Below are positions 1-7,647 of a stretch of DNA of 12,608 nucleotides, piece by piece (the stretch's first letter is position 1; every line of letters starts with the position of its first letter). Under the pieces are notes generated by a model. The model was not told the origin of the DNA. It made no database searches and worked only from the letters and a program-made list of their open reading frames with translations. Position numbers and translations under genes: made by a program. Origin of the DNA: Thalassiosira profunda (Eukaryota; Bacillariophyta; Thalassiosirophyceae; Thalassiosirales; Thalassiosiraceae); NCBI GenBank assembly GCA_036939355.1, contig JALLAP010002402.1:1-12608 (forward strand). Reading direction: 5' to 3'.

Positions 1-2510
1 GGGAGATCAAAATGCACGCCAAGGAGCTGTGCTTCTCGACCGCGTCGTACGTCGTCAAGGGCGGGGACGGGATGGCGACGGAGGCGGAGGAAATTGCCGT
101 CAATACCAAAGCCACGACGGTGGCGTTTCGGTTTGGACAGGACATACCCCCCAACGCCACTCTGATCCTGAGCGTCGAGTACACGGGCTTTCTCAACAAC
201 AAGATGGCCGGGTTCTACCGCAGCGGGTACACCAACATCCACGGGGAGACCAAGGTCATGGCCAGCACGCAGTTCGAGAGTTTGGATGCCCGACGCGCCT
301 TCCCCTGCTGGGACGAGCCGGCCCGCAAGGCCGTTTTTGGCGTCACCCTCGTTGTGCCCATACATATGGATGCTTTCAGCAACATGCCGGAATTGTCCCA
401 CAAGACGTTGCCTGGGGGGAAGAAGAAGGAGCTGGCCTTCCTCGACTCTCCCGTCATGTCGACGTACCTCCTCGCCTTTTGCGTGGGGGAATTTGACTAC
501 GTGCAGGCGCAGACAAGCCACGGGGTATTGGTGCGGGTGTACACGCCCCCGGGGAAGAGCGACACGGGCGCCTTCGCCCTCGATTGCGCGACCAAATCCC
601 TGGACGCGTACGACGACTTCTTCGGGATTCCGTACCCCCTGCCGAAGCTGGACATGGTGGCGATTCCCGAGTTCGCAGCGGGCGCGATGGAGAATTGGGG
701 GCTGGTCACATACCGCGAGGTGGACCTCTTGATCGATCCGACCAAAGCCTCTTCGAACCAAAAGCAGCGCGTGTGCACGGTGGTCACCCACGAGCTCGCC
801 CATCAATGGTTTGGAAACCTCGTGACAATGACCTGGTGGGACGATTTGTGGTTGAACGAGGGCTTTGCTTCTTGGGCGGAGAACTGGGCCGCGGATGTGC
901 TCTTCCCGCAGTGGAAAATGTGGGATCAATTCACCACCGGGCACCTTTCGTCGGCGATGAGGTTGGATGCGCTGAAGTCGAGTCATCCGATCCAAGTGCC
1001 CATCCACCACGCCGAAGAGGTGGAGGAGGTGTTCGATGCCATCAGTTATTGCAAGGGCGGATCGGTGGTGAAAATGGCCCGCGCTGTGCTGGGGATGAAG
1101 GCGTTCCAGGCCGGTCTTGGCACGTACATGAAGAGGCATGCCTATGGAAACACGGAGACGTATGATCTCTGGAAGGCGTGGGAGGAGAGCAGCGGGATGC
1201 CCGTTCCAGAAATGATGGCGAGCTGGACGGAGCAGATGGGCTTCCCATTGGTAACGGTGACCGGTGAGAGCTGGTCGGACGACAAAGTCACCCTTGAGCT
1301 GGAGCAGGAATGGTTCCTGTCGGACGGATCTCCTCTCTCAGCGGAAGAGCAGGCAAAGAAGTGGTGCATTCCCATCATGACCTGCACTGCAGAGGGCACT
1401 CAGGGCGACATGATCTTCATGCGAGAGAAGACGGCCAGCGTCACTGTGCCCTTGTCAACCCCCGGCGGTTGGGTGAAGTTGAACGCGGGCCAGGATGTCC
1501 CGATGCGCGTGAAGCCGACTTCCGAAATGATTGATCGGCTGGGCGCGGGCATCAAGTGCAAAACTCTCCCTGCAGCGGATAGGGCGGTGCTGCTGACGGA
1601 TGGCTACGCTCTCGTCAAGGCAGGAAAGATGCAGCCGGAGGCGTTGATCAAACTTTTGGCGAACTACACTGATGAAGACGACTACATTGTTTGGTGCGGT
1701 ATCGCTGACATTCTGGGAGGTCTGGACACTGTCATGTGCGACGACGAGGCGATGAGTGCCAATTTCCGCAAGCTGGCCAAGAAGATTGTCATCGGGCTGT
1801 ACGGAAAGGTTGGCTGGGAGTCCAAGCCCACGGACGGTCACTTGGGCGTGCTCCTTCGCGGCATGATGATTGGCCTTCTGAGCACCTTCTGCTACGATGA
1901 CGGTGACGTGGCAGCGGAGGCGGCGCGGAGGTTTGGTTTATTCCAGCAGAACCACGCGGACATGGCGGCTCTTCCCAGCGACATGCGGTCGTCGGTGTTC
2001 AAGATTTACCTCAAATCCGGTGGCGTGGAAAGATACGAGGAAGTGAAGTCATACTTCGGCCAGGCGACCGACAACGCCGAGCGCAAGCACGTCCTTGCCT
2101 CTCTTGGGCACAGCATCGACCCAAAGCTGAAGCTGCGCACCCTGGAGTGGACCCTTTCGGGCGAGATCAAACTGCAAGATTTTTTTTACCCGATGGGATC
2201 GGTCCGTTCGTCGTCTCGCGAGGGTCGGGAGATTGCCTGGACCTTTTACCAAAACAATTTCCAGGCGATCAAGGACATGATCGGAAGCGCCAACCCCTCT
2301 CTGATGGATGCGGCAATCGTCAGTTGCGCTGGCGGTTTCTGTTCCAACGAAAAGGCCGGCGAGATTGAGGCGTTCTTCAAATCCAACCCTGTGCCAAAGT
2401 CTTCGCGCAAGATCCAGCAAACGGTGGAGAACATGCGGGCGAATGCCAAGTTCTTGGAGCTTCTGCAGGCGAGCGACTTGGCCAAGCCTGAGTTTTGGTC
2501 GTCGATGTGA
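1..2510 (+). CDS. M1 family zinc aminopeptidase, puromycin-sensitive type (5-prime partial)
   Basis: Removes N-terminal amino acids from peptides, probably in cytosolic peptide turnover. The frame is open from base 3 through the first ATG at 12 to the TGA at 2508, and the residues before that ATG (E-I-K) continue into the family's conserved HAKEL stretch, so the true start lies left of the window. Counting from the ATG at 12 (832 residues), the substrate-binding GAMEN motif is at 224-228, the zinc site HELAH at 260-264 with the third ligand Glu283 (HEXXH-X18-E), and the catalytic Tyr at 346 in ISYCKGG. An N-terminal beta domain (to ~165), the thermolysin-like catalytic domain (~170-410), a beta-sandwich and a C-terminal helical ERAP1-C-like region (~520-820) follow the family order. 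Usual length is about 870-890, so roughly 50 residues are missing. Targeting cannot be judged. No intron is seen. Confidence 0.95.
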   Translation, partial: EIKMHAKELCFSTASYVVKGGDGMATEAEEIAVNTKATTVAFRFGQDIPPNATLILSVEYTGFLNNKMAGFYRSGYTNIHGETKVMASTQFESLDARRAFPCWDEPARKAVFGVTLVVPIHMDAFSNMPELSHKTLPGGKKKELAFLDSPVMSTYLLAFCVGEFDYVQAQTSHGVLVRVYTPPGKSDTGAFALDCATKSLDAYDDFFGIPYPLPKLDMVAIPEFAAGAMENWGLVTYREVDLLIDPTKASSNQKQRVCTVVTHELAHQWFGNLVTMTWWDDLWLNEGFASWAENWAADVLFPQWKMWDQFTTGHLSSAMRLDALKSSHPIQVPIHHAEEVEEVFDAISYCKGGSVVKMARAVLGMKAFQAGLGTYMKRHAYGNTETYDLWKAWEESSGMPVPEMMASWTEQMGFPLVTVTGESWSDDKVTLELEQEWFLSDGSPLSAEEQAKKWCIPIMTCTAEGTQGDMIFMREKTASVTVPLSTPGGWVKLNAGQDVPMRVKPTSEMIDRLGAGIKCKTLPAADRAVLLTDGYALVKAGKMQPEALIKLLANYTDEDDYIVWCGIADILGGLDTVMCDDEAMSANFRKLAKKIVIGLYGKVGWESKPTDGHLGVLLRGMMIGLLSTFCYDDGDVAAEAARRFGLFQQNHADMAALPSDMRSSVFKIYLKSGGVERYEEVKSYFGQATDNAERKHVLASLGHSIDPKLKLRTLEWTLSGEIKLQDFFYPMGSVRSSSREGREIAWTFYQNNFQAIKDMIGSANPSLMDAAIVSCAGGFCSNEKAGEIEAFFKSNPVPKSSRKIQQTVENMRANAKFLELLQASDLAKPEFWSSM

Positions 2511-2582
2511 TGCGATGGCTAGATAGGCTGCATTATCTAGCTTTACTCAATAGATAGGTTTCAACCCTTCCGATGCTGAACC
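2511..2582. other. Short tail-to-tail intergenic spacer with a perfect stem-loop
   Basis: Only 72 bases separate the aminopeptidase stop from the SWEET stop on the opposite strand. The spacer holds an inverted repeat, GCTAGATA at 2518-2525 and TATCTAGC at 2534-2541, an 8-bp perfect stem with an 8-base loop. AGATAGG occurs at 2521-2527 and again near 2551-2557. Both transcripts must end in or beyond this spacer, so overlapping 3-prime ends are likely. A role in 3-prime end formation is inference. Confidence 0.6.
2518..2541. repeat. Perfect inverted repeat between convergent genes
   Basis: GCTAGATA and TATCTAGC form an 8-bp stem with an 8-base loop starting 8 bases after the aminopeptidase stop. 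Because it is symmetrical it would form in transcripts from either strand. Confidence 0.7.
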
Positions 2583-3446
2583 TCACGTCGCGTGCACATG
2601 CAAATTGCCCATTTCCTGAAGCACCGATGCTGCAGGGGCACCGTCGCCGTAGATTCCCTTCAAAAAGAGTTGCGCCAGGGCCGAGAGCAAACCCATCACG
2701 CAAGGGAACCATATGTAGAAATCGTTCATCAGCAACAACCCCACCGCAGACCACAGCGAGCAGTTGATCAAGCTTGCAATTGTGAACGGTAGGGCGATCG
2801 AGGCGGCTGATTTCGTCGCGATGACGTTCTTGGCAGCTACCAATGGCGATGCAAACAAGAGGATGTAGAACAGGACTCCCTCCTTTCCAACAAAATCCGT
2901 GCTCACTTTTCTGGGAAGCCTGGACACGATGAAGGCATTCGCCAGGGCGATCCACGTCACCACGAGCGCGTGCTGGTGGATTGTTCCCGGAAGACCCGAC
3001 GCCCCTGGCGGACTGCATTTACGATACTCTTTGCAGTAATACAAGCCCAATACTGTTCCAGCAATATTCGCCCCTAGCACCGGCGGCGACTCGGCCAACC
3101 AACCGTACAGGGACCAAATGAATCCGTTCGCCGCCATTGACGAATAGGGAAGCAGTGGAAGGCTGCCGACGCTCTGCGCTTTGGCTGCATCGATGATTGT
3201 AGGCAAGGGCGCCAGCGAGCACAGCACGCTCGTCGCCGGCGCGAGCTTGCCGCATATTTCCAACCACTTGGGAGGGTCGGCGCTCGTGGCGCCTCCGCGG
3301 AGCTTTGTCTCCCTCCGCGTCTTGCGCTTGGTGAATGCCCTCGGAACGGCGGCAGACTTTGCAGCGGACCGCGCGTCGGCGACGCTCACGTGATGTGAGA
3401 GAAATGACGCCGCGATAAACGCAACGCGGAGGAGCTTCGACATCAT
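2583..3446 (-). CDS. SWEET-type (MtN3/saliva) sugar transporter with N-terminal presequence
   Basis: SWEETs are seven-helix uniporters that pass sugars down their gradient; the substrate here is unknown. The 287-residue protein shows both three-helix MtN3 repeats. The first, about 62-140, contains GKLAPATSVL and QSVGSLPLLPYSSMAANGFIW; the second, about 188-268, contains SPLVAAKNVIATKSAASIAL, INCSLWSAVGLLL, NDFYIWFP and a final helix to GIYG. A linker helix lies at ~158-175. The family's conserved prolines and the Asn residues lining the pore (Asn107, Asn228) appear in place. Unusually for a SWEET, about 60 residues precede repeat 1: a hydrophobic signal-like stretch at 5-25, then a basic stretch ending in LRGGA (49-53). 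No ASAF motif follows the hydrophobic part. Start: two adjacent ATGs at 3446 and 3443; the first is used. The gene diverges from RPL5. No intron is seen. Confidence 0.87.
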   Translation of the reverse strand: MMSKLLRVAFIAASFLSHHVSVADARSAAKSAAVPRAFTKRKTRRETKLRGGATSADPPKWLEICGKLAPATSVLCSLAPLPTIIDAAKAQSVGSLPLLPYSSMAANGFIWSLYGWLAESPPVLGANIAGTVLGLYYCKEYRKCSPPGASGLPGTIHQHALVVTWIALANAFIVSRLPRKVSTDFVGKEGVLFYILLFASPLVAAKNVIATKSAASIALPFTIASLINCSLWSAVGLLLMNDFYIWFPCVMGLLSALAQLFLKGIYGDGAPAASVLQEMGNLHVHAT

Positions 3447-3771
3447 GATACTGGGATTGCTAGTGCGGCGCGTGCTCGGTACTATCTCGTCGACCTAGCG
3501 CCCTCTTGATTGTGGTGGGTTGGGAGCGCGAGGAACACAAGCGGGGTGTGGTGTCAAGGAGGGGGGCGGGGCGGGCGGGAGCGGGGAGGGAAGAGCGGCG
3601 GAGGGATGAGAAGGAAGGAAGGAGGCGCGCCGAGGTATCCATACGCCTTACAGTGAAGTACCTACACGTAGACTTCACGTCGGAATTAGTACCAATCTTC
3701 TTACCTGTTTACTGAACACTCTTTCCCTTCACAAACAACAACAGCTCTGTTGCTCCCCAACGATCTTCAAG
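3447..3771. promoter_or_regulatory. Divergent promoter region between SWEET and RPL5
   Basis: These 325 bases must hold the promoters of both genes. The plus strand is strikingly purine-rich from about 3560 to 3632 (G/A runs such as GGAGGGAAGAG). A near-perfect inverted repeat lies at 3653-3678. The stretch just before the RPL5 ATG (about 3700-3770) is rich in pyrimidines and CAA repeats, as expected for a ribosomal protein leader. No clear TATA box is seen for either gene. Confidence 0.55.
3653..3678. repeat. Inverted repeat upstream of RPL5
   Basis: GTGAAGT (3653-3659) pairs with ACTTCAC (3672-3678), and CTAC (3662-3665) pairs with GTAG (3668-3671), around a two-base centre with a two-base bulge on one arm. 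That is 11 base pairs in 26 bases. It ends 93 bases before the RPL5 ATG. It could be a binding site for a dimeric factor or an RNA hairpin in the leader, depending on where transcription starts. Confidence 0.6.
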
Positions 3772-4863
3772 ATGGTGCGTGCGCCGCCCCTTTGCCGTTG
3801 GTAGCCCTTGTTGGCGGCTGTTTGCTCCGCATCTGCTTTGGGATGATGTGGCTCGGTAGCTTGGGGGGCAATCGCTGGGAATTGCAAATTTACCGGCCGA
3901 CTCTCTCGCTCACATCCACTCTGCTCGTCCTCCTCCATCCAATAGGTGTTCGTCAAGATCCAAAAGTCCAAGGCTTACTACAAGCGCTACCAGGTGAAGT
4001 TCCGCCGCCGCCGCGAGGGCAAGACGGACTACCGCCAGCGCAAGCGCCTGGTCTGCCAGGCCAAGAACAAGTACCAATCCCCGAAGTACCGCTTCATCGT
4101 GCGCTTCACCAACCGCCAGATCATCTGCCAGATCGCCTACACCCTCATCGATGGCGATCGCATCCTCACCTCCGCCAGCTCGAACGAGCTCCCGCGCTAC
4201 GGATTGAGCGTCGGGCTCAAGAACTACGCGGCCAGTTACTGCACCGGCCTCCTCTGCGCCCGCCGTCTGCTCCAGAAGGTCGGATTGGATGATGTGTACG
4301 AGGGCAACGACGAGATCGACGGCAACGTCGTGTCCACCACCGTCGGCAAAACGACCTACTACGTCGACGAGGTCGACGAGGACAAGCGTCCCTTCCGCGC
4401 CCTCCTTGACGTGGGATGCAAGACCACCTCCACCGGCTGCCGCATCTTCGGCGCCCTGAAGGGAGCCGCCGACGGCGGCCTCGACATCCCCCACTCCGAG
4501 AAGCGCTTCCCGGGATACGACCGCGATTCGAAGGAGTACGACGCGGACATGCACCGCGAGCGCATCTTCGGGGGGCACGTCGGAGAGTACATGGAGTACC
4601 TCGAGGAGGAGGACAACACCAAGTACCAGCAGCAGTTCGCGAGTTACCTCGCGAACGACGTCGAGGCGGATGGTCTGGAGGAGCTGTACGAGGCGGTGCA
4701 CGAGAAGATCCGCGAGGATCCCTCCCCGTCGGAGAAGAAGGCGTTCAGCCCCGACAAGAGCTTCAAGCGCAAGGCGAAGAAGACGCTGGAGCAGCGGAAG
4801 GCGGACGTGCAGGCGAAGAAGGATGCGAAGAATGCCGAGCTCGAGGCGGAAGACGACGAGTAA
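3772..4863 (+). CDS. RPL5: 60S ribosomal protein uL18 (RPL5), two exons
   Basis: This cytosolic large-subunit protein binds 5S rRNA and helps deliver it to the ribosome. Exon 1 is only the ATG at 3772-3774; exon 2 runs 3946-4863, giving 306 residues that begin M-V-F-V-K-I-Q-K, matching the eukaryotic family start. Hallmarks include [17 protein letters not shown] (14-30), the KYRFIVR and IICQIAY strands, [11 protein letters not shown] (94-104), KVFGALKGA-like [26 protein letters not shown] and a Lys-rich C-terminal tail ending EAEDDE. Length matches the family (about 300). Without splicing, translation from the ATG stops at an in-frame TAG inside the intron (3802), so splicing is required. The gene diverges from SWEET and converges with the small secreted protein. 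Confidence 0.97.
3775..3945 (+). other. RPL5 intron 1, directly after the start codon
   Basis: The 171-base intron begins GTGCGT and ends in a pyrimidine-rich stretch followed by AATAG. It falls in phase 0 right after ATG, so exon 1 encodes only Met. Introns at or near the start codon are common in ribosomal protein genes and can enhance expression. The boundaries are set by homology: GTG TTC GTC AAG continues the conserved protein start. Confidence 0.9.
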
Positions 4864-5096
4864 TTCCATTGAGTAATGTGTTTACCTAAATCCAAAGCAC
4901 TGAAACGTCACTCTTGAGTGTCGCTCTCTCATCTATGCGACACCCCCTCTCCTTCAGAATTCAGTCCGTCTATCTGTGGTACATATTCTTTCCTGTTGGC
5001 TACCGCATCTATTCCCCACAGCCTGCCCAAATAAAGGTGCACTTCTGCACGTGGCCTACGGTCAGCCCCTATCTCCTCGCATGGTCTTTACTATTC
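4864..5096. other. Convergent 3-prime region between RPL5 and the small secreted protein
   Basis: These 233 bases hold both 3-prime UTRs. A hairpin is possible 54 bases past the RPL5 stop: GTGTCGC (4918-4924) and GCGACAC (4937-4943) around a 12-base loop. An AATAAA hexamer on the plus strand at 5030-5035 is a candidate poly(A) signal for RPL5, although such signals are weakly conserved in algae. Small reading frames here look like chance. Confidence 0.55.
4918..4943. repeat. Stem-loop in the RPL5 3-prime flank
   Basis: GTGTCGC (4918-4924) and GCGACAC (4937-4943) form a perfect 7-bp stem with a 12-base loop. A shorter competing palindrome, CACTC-TT-GAGTG, overlaps at 4909-4920. Function, if any, is unknown. 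Confidence 0.6.
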
Positions 5097-5600
5097 TCAC
5101 TCCACTGATAATGTTTCTCCCTCTCCGCTATCACCATCATCTGATACCAACGAAAATTTTCCCCACGGTCTCGGCGGTCCGAACGGCCCCACGCACGTGT
5201 CCAGCGGCAAAATAAACGAATCGTCTTCCCCATCCACGGGCTGCGGCACAATATTCTTCGTGCTCTCCTCCCTCCCCGCGCAGCTCCCATCGGTGGACTT
5301 GTAGAATGTCCTATGGAGATTTTTCATCCTCATTTCGTCGAATATATCGAACTCGCTCCACGACGGATCGTTGGGAAATAAATCCTTGGCGTTGTAGCAT
5401 TGATTGAGAGGGGTGGTGTATTGTTTGCACCCCGGAGTTTGCTCGTCTGCTCCGTCGCAGGATTCTGACGTGCACATGAGCGTGTTGATCTGTTTTGCCT
5501 TTTGCGGATCTGCTGGCGGCGGGCCGTCGGCAGCGACAAGCGATGCGCCGCCGACGAGGCAGACGAGGAAGGCGGCCTTGGCCGTCGAAGCTTTCTTCAT
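5097..5600 (-). CDS. Small secreted six-cysteine protein, unknown function
   Basis: The 167-residue product begins MKKASTAKAAFLVCLVGGAS, a clear signal peptide with likely cleavage after LVAA (24). The mature part, about 143 residues, has six cysteines at 43, 48, 58, 68, 107 and 136, enough for three disulfides; the central part is acidic and aromatic (LFPNDPSWSEFDIFDE, 74-89), and the tail is acidic (SDDGDSGEGE). No catalytic motif is visible and I do not recognise a named family. The frame extends upstream to an ATG at 5693, but that would put 31 residues before the signal peptide, so the ATG at 5598-5600 is preferred. The protein is presumably extracellular, in the cell wall or in the endomembrane lumen. 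No intron is seen. Confidence 0.75.
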   Translation of the reverse strand: MKKASTAKAAFLVCLVGGASLVAADGPPPADPQKAKQINTLMCTSESCDGADEQTPGCKQYTTPLNQCYNAKDLFPNDPSWSEFDIFDEMRMKNLHRTFYKSTDGSCAGREESTKNIVPQPVDGEDDSFILPLDTCVGPFGPPRPWGKFSLVSDDGDSGEGETLSVE

Positions 5601-6108
5601 GGTGGCGGCGCTGAGGGGTTGTTGTTCGTTGCGTTGAGCGGCGGGCAACAAAGTGTGAGCGGGAGCGGGAGGGGTTCCAAGAGAAGACCTCACGGGTCTT
5701 TATGTCCGTCACGCTCTCTCTAAGTTTCAACAGTGCTTTGTTCCTCACGTGACTTCTTGCCAACTTGCCTGCTTGGTTGACTTCGACAGCGAGCGGAGCG
5801 AGGTATTATCCGGATTGTCAAAGTCAAAGATGCTTCAGGGTTGTGTGCAGGGATCCTCTGTGTTAGATGATGACTGCTGTTCCTTTTATCATTCGGACCA
5901 TTTGCTTGCATTTCTTGCCATTCACCTATCCCGGCAAGCCGGACCTCTTTCGCTGTTTCTATCGCTGTTTTGCCTCTTCCATTGGTCGGGGCCATGGCCG
6001 TCTCAGTCTGTCATCTGGTCAGTGCAAATCTCCTCGCCACACTGCACCGACCTCTTTACCTATCTTTCTCCACATTTTTAGCTGCTTGCGATGCCCACAC
6101 GTGCATAT
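5601..6108. promoter_or_regulatory. Intergenic region upstream of the small secreted protein
   Basis: These 508 bases lie between two minus-strand genes and must contain the 3-prime UTR of the plastid membrane protein gene and the promoter of the secreted protein gene. The palindrome TCACGTGA at 5745-5752, about 145 bases upstream of the secreted gene's ATG, fits an E-box/G-box type site. A CACGTG also lies at 6098-6103. Nothing else that I can support is seen; the short reading frames are pyrimidine-rich and unlike proteins. Confidence 0.4.
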
Positions 6109-7296
6109 TTACTTTTGCCTCTGACCTCGCCTGCCTCTCCTCCTGCGCAAAGTCTCCTCCTCCTTCCTCGCCTTCTCCGCCGATTCCTCCGGCGTCGGGA
6201 TGGTCATCAACTGATCGTACGCGATCCCGCCCACCGCGAACGTCTTCGCCCCCCAAAGCAGCGACGGCTGGCCCCGCGACGGGGCCAAAACGGCCGCCAG
6301 GACGGCCAAAATCGAGTTGACCAGGTAGACTGTCGCCAGACCGCCCTGCAGCGCCCCCCGCAGCGGGTCCGGCAGGTTCGTCAGGGGGAATCCCGGATAC
6401 TCCACGAAGGCCATCAGCACCGCGCCCAGCGCCCCGATGAAGTGGCCCACCTGCAACGGCCCGCTCCCGATGCCCAGAAAGCTCGTCACCTTCTGCTGCC
6501 CCTTCCCCGACTTGTTGCTCGCCTCGTCGCTGTCGGTGCCCACCCCCGGCTCCACGTCCCCCAAGAGGGCGGAAATGAAGTCGATGCCCTCGTCCTCGAA
6601 GTAGGAATCGTCCTCGTCCGCCAGCGGATCCATCTCGAGCAGCTTCTCGTACGCCTTGACGTCGGACCGCTTGATCTTCTTCTTGGTCGGGATGGCGCTC
6701 GAGGGCTTCCCCGCCGTCGACTGGTCCTCCCTCTGCTTCTCCCGCTTGCGCTGCAAAAACTCGCGCGAATCGAAGAGGTCCTCCAGTTGGGAGTCGCCCC
6801 CGCCGGGAGCGACGGTGTACCCCGCCTTTTGGGCCGCGGCGGCGATGCGAGCGTCCTCCTCGAGCCGCTCGGGCGTGAAGGACGTCAGGTCGTCCTCGTC
6901 GTACATCATTTGTTCCTGGGCGAGGAGCTGCGCGGCCATGGCTTGGGCGGATTGCTTCTTTTCCTCGTCGGCGGCCGCCGCTGCCGATGGGGGCGCAGCT
7001 GCCGCGACGCCCTCGGTTGCCACCGGTGCTGCAGCCGTTGGCTCGGCCACCACCGCCTCCGAGGTCCCCCCATCCACCTTCTTGCGCTTCCGACGGCGCC
7101 GCTTGCCGCCACCGCTGCCCTTGCTGCCGCCGCTGGCCATGTGCAGCTCCCACATCCCCACACGATGCTGGGCAGACGAGTGCACAAGCGACAGCGGCCG
7201 AGGGCGACCAGGATGAAGCTGAAAAGAAGACGCCACCGCCGCGACGGCGGCCAGCGCGACGACCGCCCTTCCTACGGAGCTGTGCGGCCGTGCCAT
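6109..7296 (-). CDS. Predicted plastid-targeted membrane protein of unknown function
   Basis: The 395-residue product starts with a signal peptide (hydrophobic 10-22) whose likely cleavage context is VASS-F at 21-25, followed by a basic, hydroxylated stretch: the bipartite presequence that directs proteins into red-lineage complex plastids. Residues 55-280 look mostly disordered, with a Gly/Ser- and Lys/Arg-rich patch (54-73), an Ala-rich stretch (80-110) and acidic and coiled-coil-prone segments. The conserved-looking part is C-terminal: helices at about 282-300 and 316-338, a third, less hydrophobic one at 346-363, and a charged Arg/Lys-rich end. Two or three membrane passes are likely, so an envelope or thylakoid location is plausible. 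I do not recognise the domain. The gene diverges from the hydrolase at 7648. A very long plus-strand frame over it is the antisense shadow. Confidence 0.75.
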   Translation of the reverse strand: MARPHSSVGRAVVALAAVAAVASSFQLHPGRPRPLSLVHSSAQHRVGMWELHMASGGSKGSGGGKRRRRKRKKVDGGTSEAVVAEPTAAAPVATEGVAAAAPPSAAAAADEEKKQSAQAMAAQLLAQEQMMYDEDDLTSFTPERLEEDARIAAAAQKAGYTVAPGGGDSQLEDLFDSREFLQRKREKQREDQSTAGKPSSAIPTKKKIKRSDVKAYEKLLEMDPLADEDDSYFEDEGIDFISALLGDVEPGVGTDSDEASNKSGKGQQKVTSFLGIGSGPLQVGHFIGALGAVLMAFVEYPGFPLTNLPDPLRGALQGGLATVYLVNSILAVLAAVLAPSRGQPSLLWGAKTFAVGGIAYDQLMTIPTPEESAEKARKEEETLRRRRGRRGQRQK

Positions 7297-7647
7297 GACG
7301 TTCCCGATGCTGCAATTCGACGGCCCGGAGCGCAGGGGGAGAGTAGGCGGGTGCTACAGGTTGAGCAGGACAGCAGGAATCAGGAAGAAGTGCCGCGTGG
7401 CTTGCGTGCTGCGTGCAGCAACCGCAATCAAGTTGAATCAAGAAGTTGGAAGTTGAAGCTGCCTGGCGAACAACCACAACCACAACCCCGCCCGGTATCC
7501 CTCGCCGAGGCACGCCGCACGGGCGGCATGCTTCACTCGCCACGAGATCACACCGCCATGCCGCCCAATGCAACTGCCATTCGACCGGCGGGGGCGCCCC
7601 GCCCCGAGCTTCGTCGGCGACGGCCGGTGAGGAGGACAGGAGCGCCG
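7297..7647. promoter_or_regulatory. Divergent promoter between two plastid-targeted genes
   Basis: The 351 bases separate the start codons of the membrane protein and the hydrolase, so both promoters lie here. Visible structure: AAGTTG three times (7430-7435, 7443-7448, 7450-7455) followed closely by CAACCA/CAACCC repeats at about 7471-7488, which are partly complementary. No convincing TATA box is seen. The region is open on the plus strand in the hydrolase frame, but that continuation lacks protein-like character. Confidence 0.5.

Noticed and set aside
3297..3308. LRGG in the SWEET presequence as a ubiquitin or ubiquitin-like fusion junction
   Set aside because: The preceding 48 residues are a signal-like stretch and basic linker, not a ubiquitin fold.
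3910..4869. Minus-strand 319-residue frame opposite RPL5
   Set aside because: Leu/Val/Arg-rich antisense shadow of a strongly codon-biased ribosomal protein gene.
5601..5693. Upstream ATG (5693) for the six-cysteine protein
   Set aside because: It adds 31 residues in front of a clear signal peptide, which would no longer be N-terminal.
6091..7647. Plus-strand frame continuous with the hydrolase, giving a 992-residue protein
   Set aside because: Its first 519 residues are Arg/Leu/Pro-rich antisense of the plastid membrane protein gene, and using them would bury the hydrolase signal peptide. The ATG at 7648 is far more credible.
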